Shown here: positions 22,397-31,569 of the stretch, piece by piece
Layout: each line of letters starts with the position of its first letter
Position numbering within the stretch: the stretch's first letter is position 1
Notes under the pieces: generated by a model
Database searches by the model: none
Told to the model about the DNA's origin: nothing
What the model saw: the letters and a program-made list of their open reading frames with translations, nothing else
Source: Prorocentrum cordatum
Taxonomy: Eukaryota; Sar; Dinophyceae; Prorocentrales; Prorocentraceae
Direction of reading: 5' to 3'
Assembly: GCA_963575745.1 (NCBI GenBank)
Contig: CAUYUJ010021059.1
Location: 870,084-934,083 of the forward strand
DNA: 64,000 bases
Position numbers and translations under genes: made by a program

Positions 22397-24391
22397 TTAA
22401 GACTGCCAGGGGGCATCCGGCGGGACACTCCATGGCACTTCTGCGAAACCTGCTGTTTGCATCGCCTCCAGCGCTGCATATTTTTGCTGTGGCCTCGTAG
22501 GCGCATCAGCCAAATTAAGATGGCTCGGAACGTAAAAGCTGCACAGGAGCACTCCGGCCTGGGCAACGCGCAGCCAAAGATCTCCAATGAGATCGTTCCA
22601 ATCGACTTGTCTGGAAGAGCCGCGCACGAGAGTGCCGAGCGCAGTCGTGTTGTCAACGAACAATAAAACTTCCAGATCGCCCAGCCTTTGGCTGAGCAGC
22701 CAGTGGAGAGCACAGATCGCAGCCATTAATTCCCAGGTCGCCACTTGATTCTTCCGATAGCGTGCCCAACGCCAAACGGCCGCGGGCACCACAGAAGCAG
22801 ACCACAGACGCCGACTGGGTAGGCAGACGACCCATGCCAGACTGCCGCTCCCTGTGGCATCTGAGTAAACAATGCACCTGAGGCGTGATGGCTGCGTGCA
22901 CAGAACCGTGCGGCGCGGCACACAACTGAGAAAGCGCAGCCACCAAAGGAGCGAACGCTTCACGCGCCCTGACAGCTTCGAGGAACCCCCCGATGCTTGT
23001 GCGAAAAGTGGTGCCAAATGCACCCGGGCCGCGCGGCCAAAGACAGAAGAAGCACCCCAATTCAATCTCCCGGCGAGCTTCTTCGCCTCGGCAGGGTGCA
23101 AGGCATTGCGCCTCAAGATGGCGCGGATCTGCGAATCCCACTTCGCCAGCTTGGCGGCGCCAATCTCCAAATGCAGCGCCTGGCCGGGGGAATCGATTTC
23201 CACCTCTACGCCCAAAACTGGGGCACTCTTGGAATCCGATACCCGCTTCGTGGCATCGAGTTCCCAGCCGAGTAGGTCCTCGACCACCTCGCGCGCAACC
23301 TCGCTGGCGCCAGCTGGTGTGGCGAGAGCTGGCGCGTCCGAACAGACTGCGTCGGCGCCAAAGAGGTCGTCTACGAATCTCAGAAACACTACGAAAAACA
23401 GCTGCGCCAGAACTGATCTGATTGCTGAGCCGAAGCGTTCCCAATTGTAGACCGAAGCTATTGCTCCGAAAGGGCAGGCAAGAAGCTGCAGACCCTGCCC
23501 CTGGGCGTCGGCCGACGCCCACGTTACCACAGCGAAGTGGAGGTGGGAGCTAGCCAGGGGCAGAGTTTTAAAAGCTGCCACGAAATCTTCTTTCCGCAGC
23601 GCGGCTCCGCCGGCACCTCGCTGGATGACTTCACAGAGCACGGCTACGAAACAGTCGAGCGTATCCTGTTGGATTGTTTCCCCAACAGATACTGCGGCAT
23701 TTATACGCGATGCCGAAAAGTCGTCTATACAGCGCACCCGGCGCGAATTATCCTTCCAACCCTCGTCGGCCGGAAAGCGCGCAGTGAGAACGCAATTGCC
23801 AGGCAAGGAGCGCCACCTCGCATGGCCATCGCTGACCTCCTTTTTACACTTAGCTTCGAAGACCGCTCGGACCGCATCCTCCAGACCGGCCGGTCGCCGC
23901 ACGCGGCGGAGCGTGTCCTCATTCAGAGCGCTGGCTTGCGCCCGCAAGCCCGATGCAGATTCCGAGCACTTTGCGTACGGAATCTGCGGCAGCACGCCAC
24001 TGCGCGGAATCTCACCCAGAAGGGGAAACCCATTGCGCAAATCAGCTGCCAACCGAGTATCGGTCCACGCGATGGCCTCGAGCATCTCGCTGAGCACAAG
24101 CAGATTCTTCTTCGGACCAAGAACGCTCTGAACGTGCGTCGGCAGAGAGCCGAACCTGCGCGCCCAGAGCGGGTCCAGCACGCGCTTGCGCTCACGCCAA
24201 TGCGCGAGACTAGCTGCCCTAGCAGAAGCCAAAGCCTGGCCACCAAGAGAGAGCACACGAGCGAGAGGAGCAGCGACCGCCTCTGGCACCGAGGGACGAT
24301 CGCAACACGAGGGCAAACCAAGAGCCCACTCTAAATGATCGAGCGGCCAAGACCGGAGACCGCAGGATCCTGCAGGAACGTATTTACACAA
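22397..24391 (-). CDS. Reverse transcriptase / RNase H of YR retroelement 1
   Basis: A 664-codon frame. RT signatures: RCIDDFSAS, the motif A region (LRKEDFVAAFKTLPL), a motif B equivalent (CPFGAIASVYNW) and the catalytic pair FVDDLFG at residues ~341-342. RNase H follows with Asp (YSDATGSG, ~511), Glu (WELMAAICAL), Asp (FVDNTTAL, ~579) and SHLNLADAPTR (~629). These copy element RNA to cDNA and remove the RNA strand. There is no ATG at the N terminus: the frame opens after a TGA near 24,430 and the first residue listed is TTG. Translation may begin by frameshift from the neighbouring frame, which has an ATG at about 24,415, or by splicing. No methyltransferase-like tail is seen, in contrast to element 2. 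Confidence 0.88.
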   Translation of the reverse strand: MCKYVPAGSCGLRSWPLDHLEWALGLPSCCDRPSVPEAVAAPLARVLSLGGQALASARAASLAHWRERKRVLDPLWARRFGSLPTHVQSVLGPKKNLLVLSEMLEAIAWTDTRLAADLRNGFPLLGEIPRSGVLPQIPYAKCSESASGLRAQASALNEDTLRRVRRPAGLEDAVRAVFEAKCKKEVSDGHARWRSLPGNCVLTARFPADEGWKDNSRRVRCIDDFSASRINAAVSVGETIQQDTLDCFVAVLCEVIQRGAGGAALRKEDFVAAFKTLPLASSHLHFAVVTWASADAQGQGLQLLACPFGAIASVYNWERFGSAIRSVLAQLFFVVFLRFVDDLFGADAVCSDAPALATPAGASEVAREVVEDLLGWELDATKRVSDSKSAPVLGVEVEIDSPGQALHLEIGAAKLAKWDSQIRAILRRNALHPAEAKKLAGRLNWGASSVFGRAARVHLAPLFAQASGGSSKLSGRVKRSLLWWLRFLSCVPRRTVLCTQPSRLRCIVYSDATGSGSLAWVVCLPSRRLWSASVVPAAVWRWARYRKNQVATWELMAAICALHWLLSQRLGDLEVLLFVDNTTALGTLVRGSSRQVDWNDLIGDLWLRVAQAGVLLCSFYVPSHLNLADAPTRPQQKYAALEAMQTAGFAEVPWSVPPDAPWQS

Positions 24392-24567
24392 TCCCTGACT
24401 CTGGCCATGCCAGGAGCCGCGGGATATTCAGGGTGAAACTCGCACTCCGCTGGACCGCCGAAATCGCGATCGGCGCAGAAGTGCTCTTCAAAAGCTGTGG
24501 ATCCGCCATCAAAGCGGGCAGAATCCACACTGGAGCCTCCTGGGCTCTCACTGCGATCGGATGCCGA

Positions 24568-25872
24568 TCACTTCTTGCGCTGCCCCTGCTGCCAGCCACC
24601 CTGCTTCCAGTTGCCCTGGTTGTTGCCCTGGTGCCAGCCGCCCTGGGCCCAGCCGCTGCCGCTCTGCTGCCGGCCGCCCTGGTTGCGCCAGGGGCTGCGG
24701 GAGCGCGGCGGCGCGAGAGGCGAGAGAGACCGCGGCGCCGACGCCGCAGCAGCGCTGCTCGCGCCATCGCTCTTGCCGTACTTGCCGCCCTTGCCAGCGC
24801 TCTTGCCAGCGAGCGTCCGCGCAGCCTCAGCCGCTCTGTCCTCGACCTTCCGCTTCGCCTGCTTCGCGAGGTCTGCGTCGACCTTCGTGAAGTAGAGCCT
24901 CCAGTCTGGGTCACCGCGCTCCAAAGCCTTGGCCATGGCCGTGCGCACCAGGATGTCGTACTGGTACGCCGTGCGCACGCCCCCTTCCTCTTCGGCGACC
25001 TTAGTCAGCAAGATCGAGTAGGTGAGCACCTCAAGCGGCGTGGCAGCCTTCATCAGAATGAGCTTGACGCCCCAATCCATGATGTGAGCGTGGAAGGTGG
25101 CGTACCCGGGGTAGTCGAGCTCCGACGCAGCCCGGACACGCCTCAATTCGGCCATCTGGCGCTGACGCTCAGCCACAGACCCGTCACCGACAGGCACGTC
25201 GATACGCGGAATCCTCGACCAGGCCGGCCGAAAATTCCTCTGGAGATCCTCGCCCTCGGCACTGCCGACGTACAGCCGCCCCTTCTCTCTGGCCACGCGG
25301 CCGGCTGCCTCGAAGACCGCGAGGCTCTCCTCGGACGGGAGGACGTCCTGGGGGAATTGGTCCATTCCCAGCTCCTTGACCCTGTCTGAGAGCTTGAAGG
25401 AGAGCGCCTTCGCCGAGAGCTTCACCTTCTCGCTGGCGGCCTGCGCCTCGAGATACGCGGTCATCGTAGTCGCCAGCTTGCTCTCCGGCGTCGCCTCCTG
25501 AGGCACTGTGGCTGCGCACTTGCGCTGGAGCCGGTAGGCGAAGGCAAGCTGCGAGGGCTCCACGGCCCACGCCTTGAAGACGGCTGGCTCGGACTCCCCG
25601 GTGTAGGGCTTTTCCCCTGGCTTGACGGTCGCCGCAAGCAAGTCGCGAATGCAAGCCTCGCCCAGATCCTTCGGCGAGATGGAGCTCATCTTCTCCGCGA
25701 CGAGCCTGCCCACCGACAGGTACCAAAAGAGGTCGTGGTGGGCCTTGGGTGACTCGTCCACCGCAAGCACGAACTCGCACCACTGAACGGCCGCGTCAGC
25801 ACCCGCGCCACAAAGAGACCCTTGTGGCAGACCGTGCACGAAAGCCTGAATCTCACCCGCGGCGAAGGACAT
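24568..25872 (-). CDS. Gag-like ORF of YR retroelement 1
   Basis: A 434-residue protein starting MSFAAGEIQAF. The open frame extends upstream through the short tandem repeats to 26,451, but that part is the leader array read in frame, so I take the ATG at 25,870-25,872. The body is helical-looking without a named domain. The tail (last ~80 residues) is basic and rich in Gly, Gln, Trp and Asn (GGWHQGNNQGNW), with an SR/RS stretch before it, which suits RNA binding. There is no CCHC knuckle. Position as first ORF before RT supports a Gag (particle) role. I know no close named homologue. Confidence 0.6.
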   Translation of the reverse strand: MSFAAGEIQAFVHGLPQGSLCGAGADAAVQWCEFVLAVDESPKAHHDLFWYLSVGRLVAEKMSSISPKDLGEACIRDLLAATVKPGEKPYTGESEPAVFKAWAVEPSQLAFAYRLQRKCAATVPQEATPESKLATTMTAYLEAQAASEKVKLSAKALSFKLSDRVKELGMDQFPQDVLPSEESLAVFEAAGRVAREKGRLYVGSAEGEDLQRNFRPAWSRIPRIDVPVGDGSVAERQRQMAELRRVRAASELDYPGYATFHAHIMDWGVKLILMKAATPLEVLTYSILLTKVAEEEGGVRTAYQYDILVRTAMAKALERGDPDWRLYFTKVDADLAKQAKRKVEDRAAEAARTLAGKSAGKGGKYGKSDGASSAAAASAPRSLSPLAPPRSRSPWRNQGGRQQSGSGWAQGGWHQGNNQGNWKQGGWQQGQRKK

Positions 25873-26019
25873 CGCAAGTGCTCGCGGCGAGCCGGCCTGC
25901 CCAGACAGAAACGGAGCACAGAGCGAGCAATCCTTGATACCTCGAGCCAAGACGCTGCCGGATGGACGGCGACAGGGCGGCACGTTCGCACCCCCCACTG
26001 GAGCAGCGCCACAAGCAGC

Positions 26020-26335
26020 TGGAACCCGACCTGCGGGTGAAGATGGCCGCCCAGGGCAGACAGACGGCGGTGGCCTCCTGGGGCCGGAAGGCCGGAACAC
26101 AGAACCAGCAGGCCCAGAGCACGCGAACGCAGAGACTGGTGCCCGACCTGCGGGTGCACCCCCCGACCTGCGGGTGTGACAGAGATTGGTGCCCGACCTG
26201 CGGGTGCACCCCCCGACCTGCGGGTGTGACAGAGACACGTTCCCGACCTGCGGGTGCACCCCCTTGGACCTGCGGGTCTGGCAGAGACTGGTGCCCGACC
26301 TGCGGGTGCACCCCCCCGACCTGCGGGTGTGAGAC
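26020..26335 (-). repeat. GACCTGCGGGTG tandem array in element 1 leader
   Basis: About eight copies of CCGACCTGCGGGTG spaced by CACCCC and TGACAGAGA(T/C)TGGTGC. Each unit carries a small dyad (CCCG...CGGG). It lies between the 5' terminal repeat and the Gag-like ORF. Confidence 0.85.
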
Positions 26336-26752
26336 ACGCCCGCCCTGCGGGCCAGAGAAAGCATTTCTCGACCACGCCCGTCCTGCGGGCCAGACACCAC
26401 GGAAGCCCGCCACGCCAGCGCATTTATCGTCGCGCAACCACGCACCACCAAGGCACGGCCCCCCGAGGCCGCGCCGCGAAGCGCGACAACCTTCGCCCCC
26501 GCGCGCGCACAACCGCCAACCAGCCAGCCGGAGAAGCGAGGAGAGGAGACGACATGGCATCCCCACGCCGCGGTCCGCCAGCCGCGCGCGGCCCCAGCTT
26601 ACACAGAGGGGACCCCCCCAATCCGCCGTGCCACAAGGGCACTGCCAGGCAGTGAGGCCGAGAGGCCAAGAGGCGGAGAGGCCACGAGCAACCTCCCTGG
26701 AGATTTTCCTGCCCCCCAAATCGCTTCGCGATTTGGGGGCGATCAAAAATCT
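26331..26752 (-). repeat. Element 1 terminal direct repeat, 5' copy
   Basis: Direct partner of 19,867-20,273. It contains the same GCATTTATCGTCGCGCAACC segment and the same hairpin (26,701-26,752; inner 12-bp stem identical). Confidence 0.85.
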
Positions 26753-26873
26753 GCCGGCGCCCCCGTCGAGCCCTCGCCCCGGCAGCCGCCGGAGGTTAAG
26801 GGCACGCCTGGACCGCTCTGTGGCCTGAGCAGAGGTCAAGCATGTCTCTCGGCTTTGCGCTGCGGGAAGACGT

Positions 26874-27116
26874 TCAGCTGCTCACCATGATGTAATCTAG
26901 TCGGTGGAGTCGCCCGAGGCAGCTGCGGAAAGTCCATTGGCATTCTACAACCGCGTTCTCGACCCCTTTGCAAATCACAAGATCTAACTCGGCAGCGAAA
27001 TCCAAACATATGGCACTTCTCCTACCTCTTCCGACCGCGGTATCGCATTCACCTCCCAGCGCACACTGGTAGTTTTGGCTCTGCGCTTCGGGAGCAGCAA
27101 AACGAATATCGCTCAA
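26874..27116 (-). pseudogene. LINE-type endonuclease (EEP) fragment
   Basis: An 80-residue frame with GGECDTAVGRG (where GDFNAxVG is expected), LDFAAELDLVIC, QWTFRS and LDYIMVS. This series matches the C-terminal half of the exonuclease-endonuclease-phosphatase domain found in non-LTR retrotransposons and related nucleases. The N-terminal half is missing, the frame begins at a TTG after a stop, and no reverse transcriptase follows. I read it as a relic next to the 5' end of YR element 1. A piece of a cellular nuclease gene is possible. Confidence 0.45.
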
Positions 27117-28077
27117 GCATCATATGAAGCCGTCGTGCGAGTAACTGGCGTGTGGCACGTACGTGGCTATTAATTTCTAGGTCGATGTCCTTACGCGCAT
27201 GTCGCAATATGGAATCCTGCCCGAAATAATCTTGTGGTCGAAAATGTTGTCGACCCAGCGGGCATGGATGAGCAACTCTACTTCTACAAATCTCTGTCTT
27301 CACAAGCAGCTGAACAAGATGTGCCCCACTTGCACCAGGACGTCTCCATCTGTGGCCCTTTCTTCGCTAAAGCACATGCAACGAATTCTACACACTCTGC
27401 CAAAATCTTGTTATCGCCAGTAAAGCGAGAATTCTTGCAGAAAGCCGAAAATCACTGTTCCCGATGATAGGCACCGTTGTTTGGCCAGGCTGCCTGTTAA
27501 TGCGAACGCTTCCCTTTTGCCAATCCCCTTGGTTGGAGGTGTTCCCTTTGCCACTTTTGTCTCGGAGACGCTTATTGCCCGATCCCTTACACGAAAGCTC
27601 CTTCCTCCATGCCTCGGTGGTGAACGTAACGACGAGTTTGGCACCAGCAGTTTTGGAAGACAAGACCGAATCGAAGCCAGCTCTGACATACATTACGCCC
27701 ACTTTTAACCAAACATATTTGCGGTCGTATCCCCACTCAGCATCATGTGATCATGTGCCTGGTATTGAAAAGGCACGGTCTGTTCACACGCACGCCTAGA
27801 GGTAGATCCGGGTTTGCTCCCGCAAATTTGCGCCAGCCAGGTCAGATTGCCCTTCTTTACCTGATAGCCGTCAAATGGTTCGCACGAAGCCCTCCCGGTA
27901 TTTGCCTCCAACCCTTCATTGAATGGTCCTTCAAAGGAGCCTCAGAGGGTCCCACAAATTCTTGCAGTTTGGGGTCGTTTGGATTTCGTCGGATCAGGTC
28001 GACATTTGGACGAAATTTGAAAGACATTTGAACGACATTTTGAAGACATGGTGAAGGTGGATGGTCGAAATAGGGAG
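27117..28077. other. No gene recognised
   Basis: Balanced-composition sequence between two YR elements. Minus-strand frames of 68-104 residues at 27,388-27,911 have no motif. Plus-strand frames likewise. Confidence 0.4.
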
Positions 28078-28182
28078 GAAAATCTTCTCACTGCCTCCGT
28101 TGGGGTGGGCGCGCCTGCATTGGGACAGCGGAGAAGACGCTGCCGGCGTGACGGGCGAGCAAGCCCCCAAGCGAGGCTGCCC
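28078..28182 (-). repeat. Element 3 split repeat B2
   Basis: 105 bp matching 28,625-28,729 with one substitution. It forms the outer 3' end of the element on the minus strand. Confidence 0.9.
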
Positions 28183-28270
28183 GACACGCCGAACCCACAC
28201 CCCAACCAGACACCGCTGCCCGTGCGGCCAGCAGCGAACACACCCACCAGACCAGGGAGGGCGGGAGGGC

Positions 28271-28628
28271 AAAAGCGGCAGCATCAAAGCCGCCGGGGCC
28301 CAGAGCCCCAGCCCGGCCGAGCCGCGGCACACCCCGCAGGGACCGACGAGGCACGCGCACTGGACAGACCAAGTCAGCCAGGAGCGCGCCTGCGTAGCCA
28401 CGGCGAACGTGGCGACGAGGACGCCGGGAACTTGCTACCCCGCCCCCGCGCCGGGCGGCAAACCACAGAGCCCCGACGACACGCGCCAACGCCGCCGCTC
28501 CTACTGGAGCCAACCAGGCCATGAGGAAACCATGAAACTCCCCAAACGGACCAAACGACCAACCGTGGGAAACTACGGCCGAAACGCCGATTTTCCTCCC
28601 CACGAAAGAACCTTTAGGGGGTAAGAAA
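28271..28628 (-). repeat. Element 3 split repeat A2
   Basis: 358 bp, same length as A1 at 30,679-31,036 and differing at about two positions. It joins directly to B1. Confidence 0.92.
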
Positions 28629-28729
28629 ATCTTCTCACTGCCTCCGTTGGGGTGGGCGCGCCTGCATTGGGACAGCGGAGAAGACGCTGCCGGCGTGACG
28701 GGCGAGCAAGCCCCCAAGCGAAGCTGCCC
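28625..28729 (-). repeat. Element 3 split repeat B1
   Basis: Internal partner of B2. It overlaps A2 by the 4 bases GAAA, the expected crossover zone. Confidence 0.9.
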
Positions 28730-28847
28730 ATTGTTGAGGCTCGACTCGCCCGTCACTCCAGGCCCCAATGTCGGCGGCCCGAGCCTTCACACACGCGCCC
28801 GTTGGAAAAGCGCTGGCCTCGACGCGGCAGAATCATTCTTTTTCCTT

Positions 28848-30116
28848 TCAACAGTCCACGACGCCGCTGTCTGACGAATCCGAAAAATCAGCGGCCCACT
28901 TTGCAGCCACGACTTCCCCTTTCGTCCGCGCTGATGCGTAGCCAAACGCGGCTAATCCGCGCCAGCCACCTGAGTGAAACAACGCGGGCACACCGCCCTG
29001 CCGTAGAGCATCGTTGGCCCACCCTCGGCGGAAGCAGTGGGTTCCCCATTCTGCTCCGCGCGGGAAGCCGAGCGCCAACGCTGAGGTTTTGAGGGCTGCT
29101 AAGGCATTCTCGTAACGCAACGTTGGGAAGCACGGCCTGCCCTCACTGCGTCTGCGCAGGACGCACACCCCACACAATGCTGGACCACACGCTCGGCACA
29201 CGCACTGCCTCACCACATGAACTGCTCTGGCCTGCATTTTCCGCTTGTGGAATATTATCGTGACCTCTGGCGTGCCTCCGCGCGCACGGCACACTATCTC
29301 AGAATGCAATACAGACGTCCCGAGCTTCAACACTTCACACCCGTAGCGCAGCGTGAAATGTCTGGCCACCACCCAGCTGTCGGCCAGCTCCGCGTCATGC
29401 AGCACGTCCCGAGCGTACTCAGCAAGCTCCTGCACCTGCTTCGCCGACGCGCTGGCCTTGAAACGAGGCACCGCACCGTGGCTTTTCATGGCGCCCCTGA
29501 CGAGGGCACTCGTGTCAGCAAGAGCCCCCAGAGGCGTCTGTAGAAGCCGCAACGTAGACCGCAGGTGGGAGCAATACCGGGAAAGCGTGGAAGCGCGCGG
29601 CACGGCGAACGCCAGCGCTGCCAGCACTACCTGGTCAGGCGGCCACTCTGGCACCTCCGTCGCCGCCGCGAGTTTGCCCCACAAGCGGATGGCGGACGCA
29701 TACCCCGCCCCACTCTGTCTCCAGTTCTCCAATTCCTGAAGCAACAACTGGTTCCGTAGAATGGGCGCGCGTGTCTCCGCAGGGACTTGCGCCAACCAAG
29801 TTGCACGACTTGATGGAAGAGCCAACTCCGCAGCGACGGGCGGCAACAGAGGACCATCCACTCTGCATACAACAGAAATGGCCCGAGCAAGAGCCTCTGC
29901 TGGCGGCGCCATTCTCTGGGCACGCGCCTGCGCCAATACTTCAACGGCTGCCGAAATTTCGCCAGCGGTAGGCCCCGCGGACCGCCGTGCCAGCGTCGGC
30001 GCCGGCACGCTGCACTCCTCCGCTAGCCTGCACCGTTTGGCGCCGCTGGCAGCACGGGTATGCGCAGGCGCAGGTGCAAGTGCTGAACTACGACACCTGG
30101 ACGCGTGCCACACCAT
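28848..30116 (-). CDS. Tyrosine recombinase of YR retroelement 3
   Basis: A 422-residue frame. Catalytic residues: Arg in LRYGCEVLKL, Lys in FHKRK, HCFR with His ~360 and Arg ~363, Trp ~385 (SGGWRG), Tyr ~393 (AAFGYAS), plus the CVCRAC...LCGVC cluster. It is clearly the same family as the element 1 recombinase. The true N terminus continues in another frame at 30,088-30,402: the residues there (DLSEWFHSVL, LDELRGIWPPL) line up with the element 1 protein (NLVRILRQV, AQLVWRPLS). The gene thus seems broken by a frameshift near 30,100 and the ATG at 30,116 is only apparent. Confidence 0.8.
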   Translation of the reverse strand: MVWHASRCRSSALAPAPAHTRAASGAKRCRLAEECSVPAPTLARRSAGPTAGEISAAVEVLAQARAQRMAPPAEALARAISVVCRVDGPLLPPVAAELALPSSRATWLAQVPAETRAPILRNQLLLQELENWRQSGAGYASAIRLWGKLAAATEVPEWPPDQVVLAALAFAVPRASTLSRYCSHLRSTLRLLQTPLGALADTSALVRGAMKSHGAVPRFKASASAKQVQELAEYARDVLHDAELADSWVVARHFTLRYGCEVLKLGTSVLHSEIVCRARGGTPEVTIIFHKRKMQARAVHVVRQCVCRACGPALCGVCVLRRRSEGRPCFPTLRYENALAALKTSALALGFPRGAEWGTHCFRRGWANDALRQGGVPALFHSGGWRGLAAFGYASARTKGEVVAAKWAADFSDSSDSGVVDC

Positions 30117-30402
30117 TGCCCGCAGAAACTCGTCGGATAGCCCAGCTAGCTAGCGGGGGCCATATTCCCCGCAACTCGTCCAGCGCCGTGCCGTGGAAGT
30201 CGCTCCCGTGAACCGCGCCGTTGTCTGCCAAAGCTTGCAACACTAGGTTGGCCGACGGCGGGTGGCACGACGGTGGTGTCCCAGCCAGAACGCTGTGGAA
30301 CCACTCGCTGAGGTCCGACGGGATCTCCACGCCCTGCACGCAAGGTTGTTCCTCGTCGCCCCGGCAACGGCGGCGGGAAGCATTGATGAACTGCAAGGCC
30401 AT
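30088..30402 (-). pseudogene. Frameshifted N-terminal part of element 3 recombinase
   Basis: Residues ending DELRGIWPPLASWAIRR parallel the N-terminal region of the element 1 recombinase. It overlaps the start of the main frame, so a small indel has split the coding sequence. A sequencing error would look the same. Confidence 0.55.
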
Positions 30403-30678
30403 AGCAAAACGCTTGGGCCCCCGCGGCTACTGACAGGCGCGCCCCAAGGCCGTCACCACCCCTCGCTCCGGCGCGGGTCCCCGCGGGCGCTGTTCGTCGG
30501 TAGAAATACCTGTTGGGCCACGAAGGGGTCTCCATTGGAGTCCTATTGGTGCCTGCAGCGTCAGAAGCCTGCCTACCAAGAACACAACGAAGAGACAAAA
30601 ACACACAAAGACACTGGGTTGCCCAACTTGCTGGGGCAACCGCTGGGGCAACTGCTGGGGCAACCAGAAGGGGCGACC

Positions 30679-31036
30679 AAAAGCGGCAGCATCAAAGCCG
30701 CCGGGGCCCAGAGCCCCAGCCCGGCCGAGCCGCGGCACACCCCGCAGGGACCGACGAGGCACGCGCACTGGACAGACCAAGTCAGCCAGGAGCGCGCCTG
30801 CGTAGCCACGGCGAACGTGGCGACGAGGACGCCGGGAACTTGCTACCCCGCCCCCGCGCCGGGCGGCAAACCACAGAGCCCCGACGACACGCGCCAACGC
30901 CGCCGCTCCTACTGGAGCCAACCAGGCCATGAGGAAACCACGAAACTCCCCAAACGGACCAAACGACCAACCGTGGGAAACTACGGCCGAAACGCCGATT
31001 TTCCTCCCCACGAAAGAACTTTTAGGGGGTAAGAAA
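30679..31036 (-). repeat. Element 3 split repeat A1
   Basis: Outer 5' end of the element; partner of A2 at 28,271-28,628. Confidence 0.92.
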
Positions 31037-31454
31037 GCCGGTCGAAATCACGTTTATGATAGGGCCGAGGAGGTCCACAGATGCCCCCAGAAAGGCTCAC
31101 CCAGCGTCCCCCCTCCTCGCCACCCCCTCCATGCCAACCTCGGCACAACAAAGAACCAGAGCCGCAGCCAAGTGGATTTTCGGGAGGGCCCCTCTCTGGA
31201 GAACCCACCAACCTCGACATGAGTACTTTGGTTCTGGCTGTGGTCGATTTGGCCGTCCTGGGACGCCACGTCGACCACAAACACTACGCAGCTGGTTTCG
31301 GTGTTCAGAACAAGCTGGGCATGCGCAGCATCCCCCAGTGTGTGTCCTCGGTGTGGCTGTGGTCGCTTGCTGTCCCCGCAGCCACTCGGCCCAGGGCCTC
31401 TGGGCTCGGGGCTCGCCCCCCCGCCACTGCAGCAGCTGCCGCGCGCCTCGCGCA

Positions 31455-31569
31455 ATGCGCCGTGCAGGCAGCGAGCTCGAGGCCCTGGCTGGCGGCCTGG
31501 CCGCCGTGGCGCTGCTGTCCGGGTGTTGCCTGCGCCGCTACGCGGAGCGGGGCGTGAACCGGCCCCGCG
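31455..31569 (+). CDS. LMBRD2-like membrane protein, exon 1 (N terminus, TM1)
   Basis: The ATG at 31,455 opens a frame reading a hydrophobic helix (GGLAAVALLSGCCL) followed by RRYAERGVNRPRG. LMBR1-domain proteins of the LMBRD2 type begin with one helix then a short basic RYG-type loop, which fits, and exon 2 continues with helix 2. The donor is not settled: exon 2 needs the preceding exon to end after two codon bases, and no clear GT lies at such a position around 31,565-31,580, so a non-canonical donor or a missed exon is likely. Parts of this exon end are repeated at about 31,729 and 31,933 within the intron. The family comprises multi-pass membrane proteins; some act in receptor signalling or trafficking. 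Confidence 0.45.

Larger units (their letters stand above)
19867..26752 (-). mobile_element. YR retroelement 1 (DIRS-like), nearly complete
   Basis: About 6.9 kb on the minus strand with the order terminal repeat, leader with short tandem repeats, Gag-like ORF, RT/RNase H, tyrosine recombinase, terminal repeat. RT/RNase H with a tyrosine recombinase and no DDE integrase or protease defines the DIRS-like order of retrotransposons. The terminal repeats are direct and about 0.41 kb long. Unlike elements 2 and 3 here, I could not find the second (B) pair of a PAT-type split repeat. The three frames are long and intact, although the RT frame lacks an ATG, so this copy could be recently active. No target-site duplication is obvious, as expected for YR integration. 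Confidence 0.85.
28078..31036 (-). mobile_element. YR retroelement 3 (PAT-type ends), internally deleted
   Basis: On the minus strand the order is A1 (31,036-30,679), body with a tyrosine recombinase, B1 (28,729-28,625), A2 (28,628-28,271), 88 bp, B2 (28,182-28,078). The A copies are both 358 bp and the B copies both 105 bp, with only a few mismatches. B1 and A2 abut with a shared GAAA/TTTC. A1-body-B1-A2-B2 is the split direct repeat layout known for PAT-like DIRS elements, in which B1-A2 reproduces the junction of the circular form. No RT or Gag is present, so this copy is an internally deleted derivative that would need RT in trans. Confidence 0.85.

Noticed and set aside
24568-26451. Full 627-codon Gag with a repeat-rich N terminus
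   Set aside because: The first ~190 codons are the leader tandem array in frame. The ATG at 25,872 starts the non-repetitive protein.
19867-26752. Ordinary LTR retrotransposon
   Set aside because: Direct ends resemble LTRs, but there is no protease, no DDE integrase and no primer-binding site recognised; a tyrosine recombinase is present instead.
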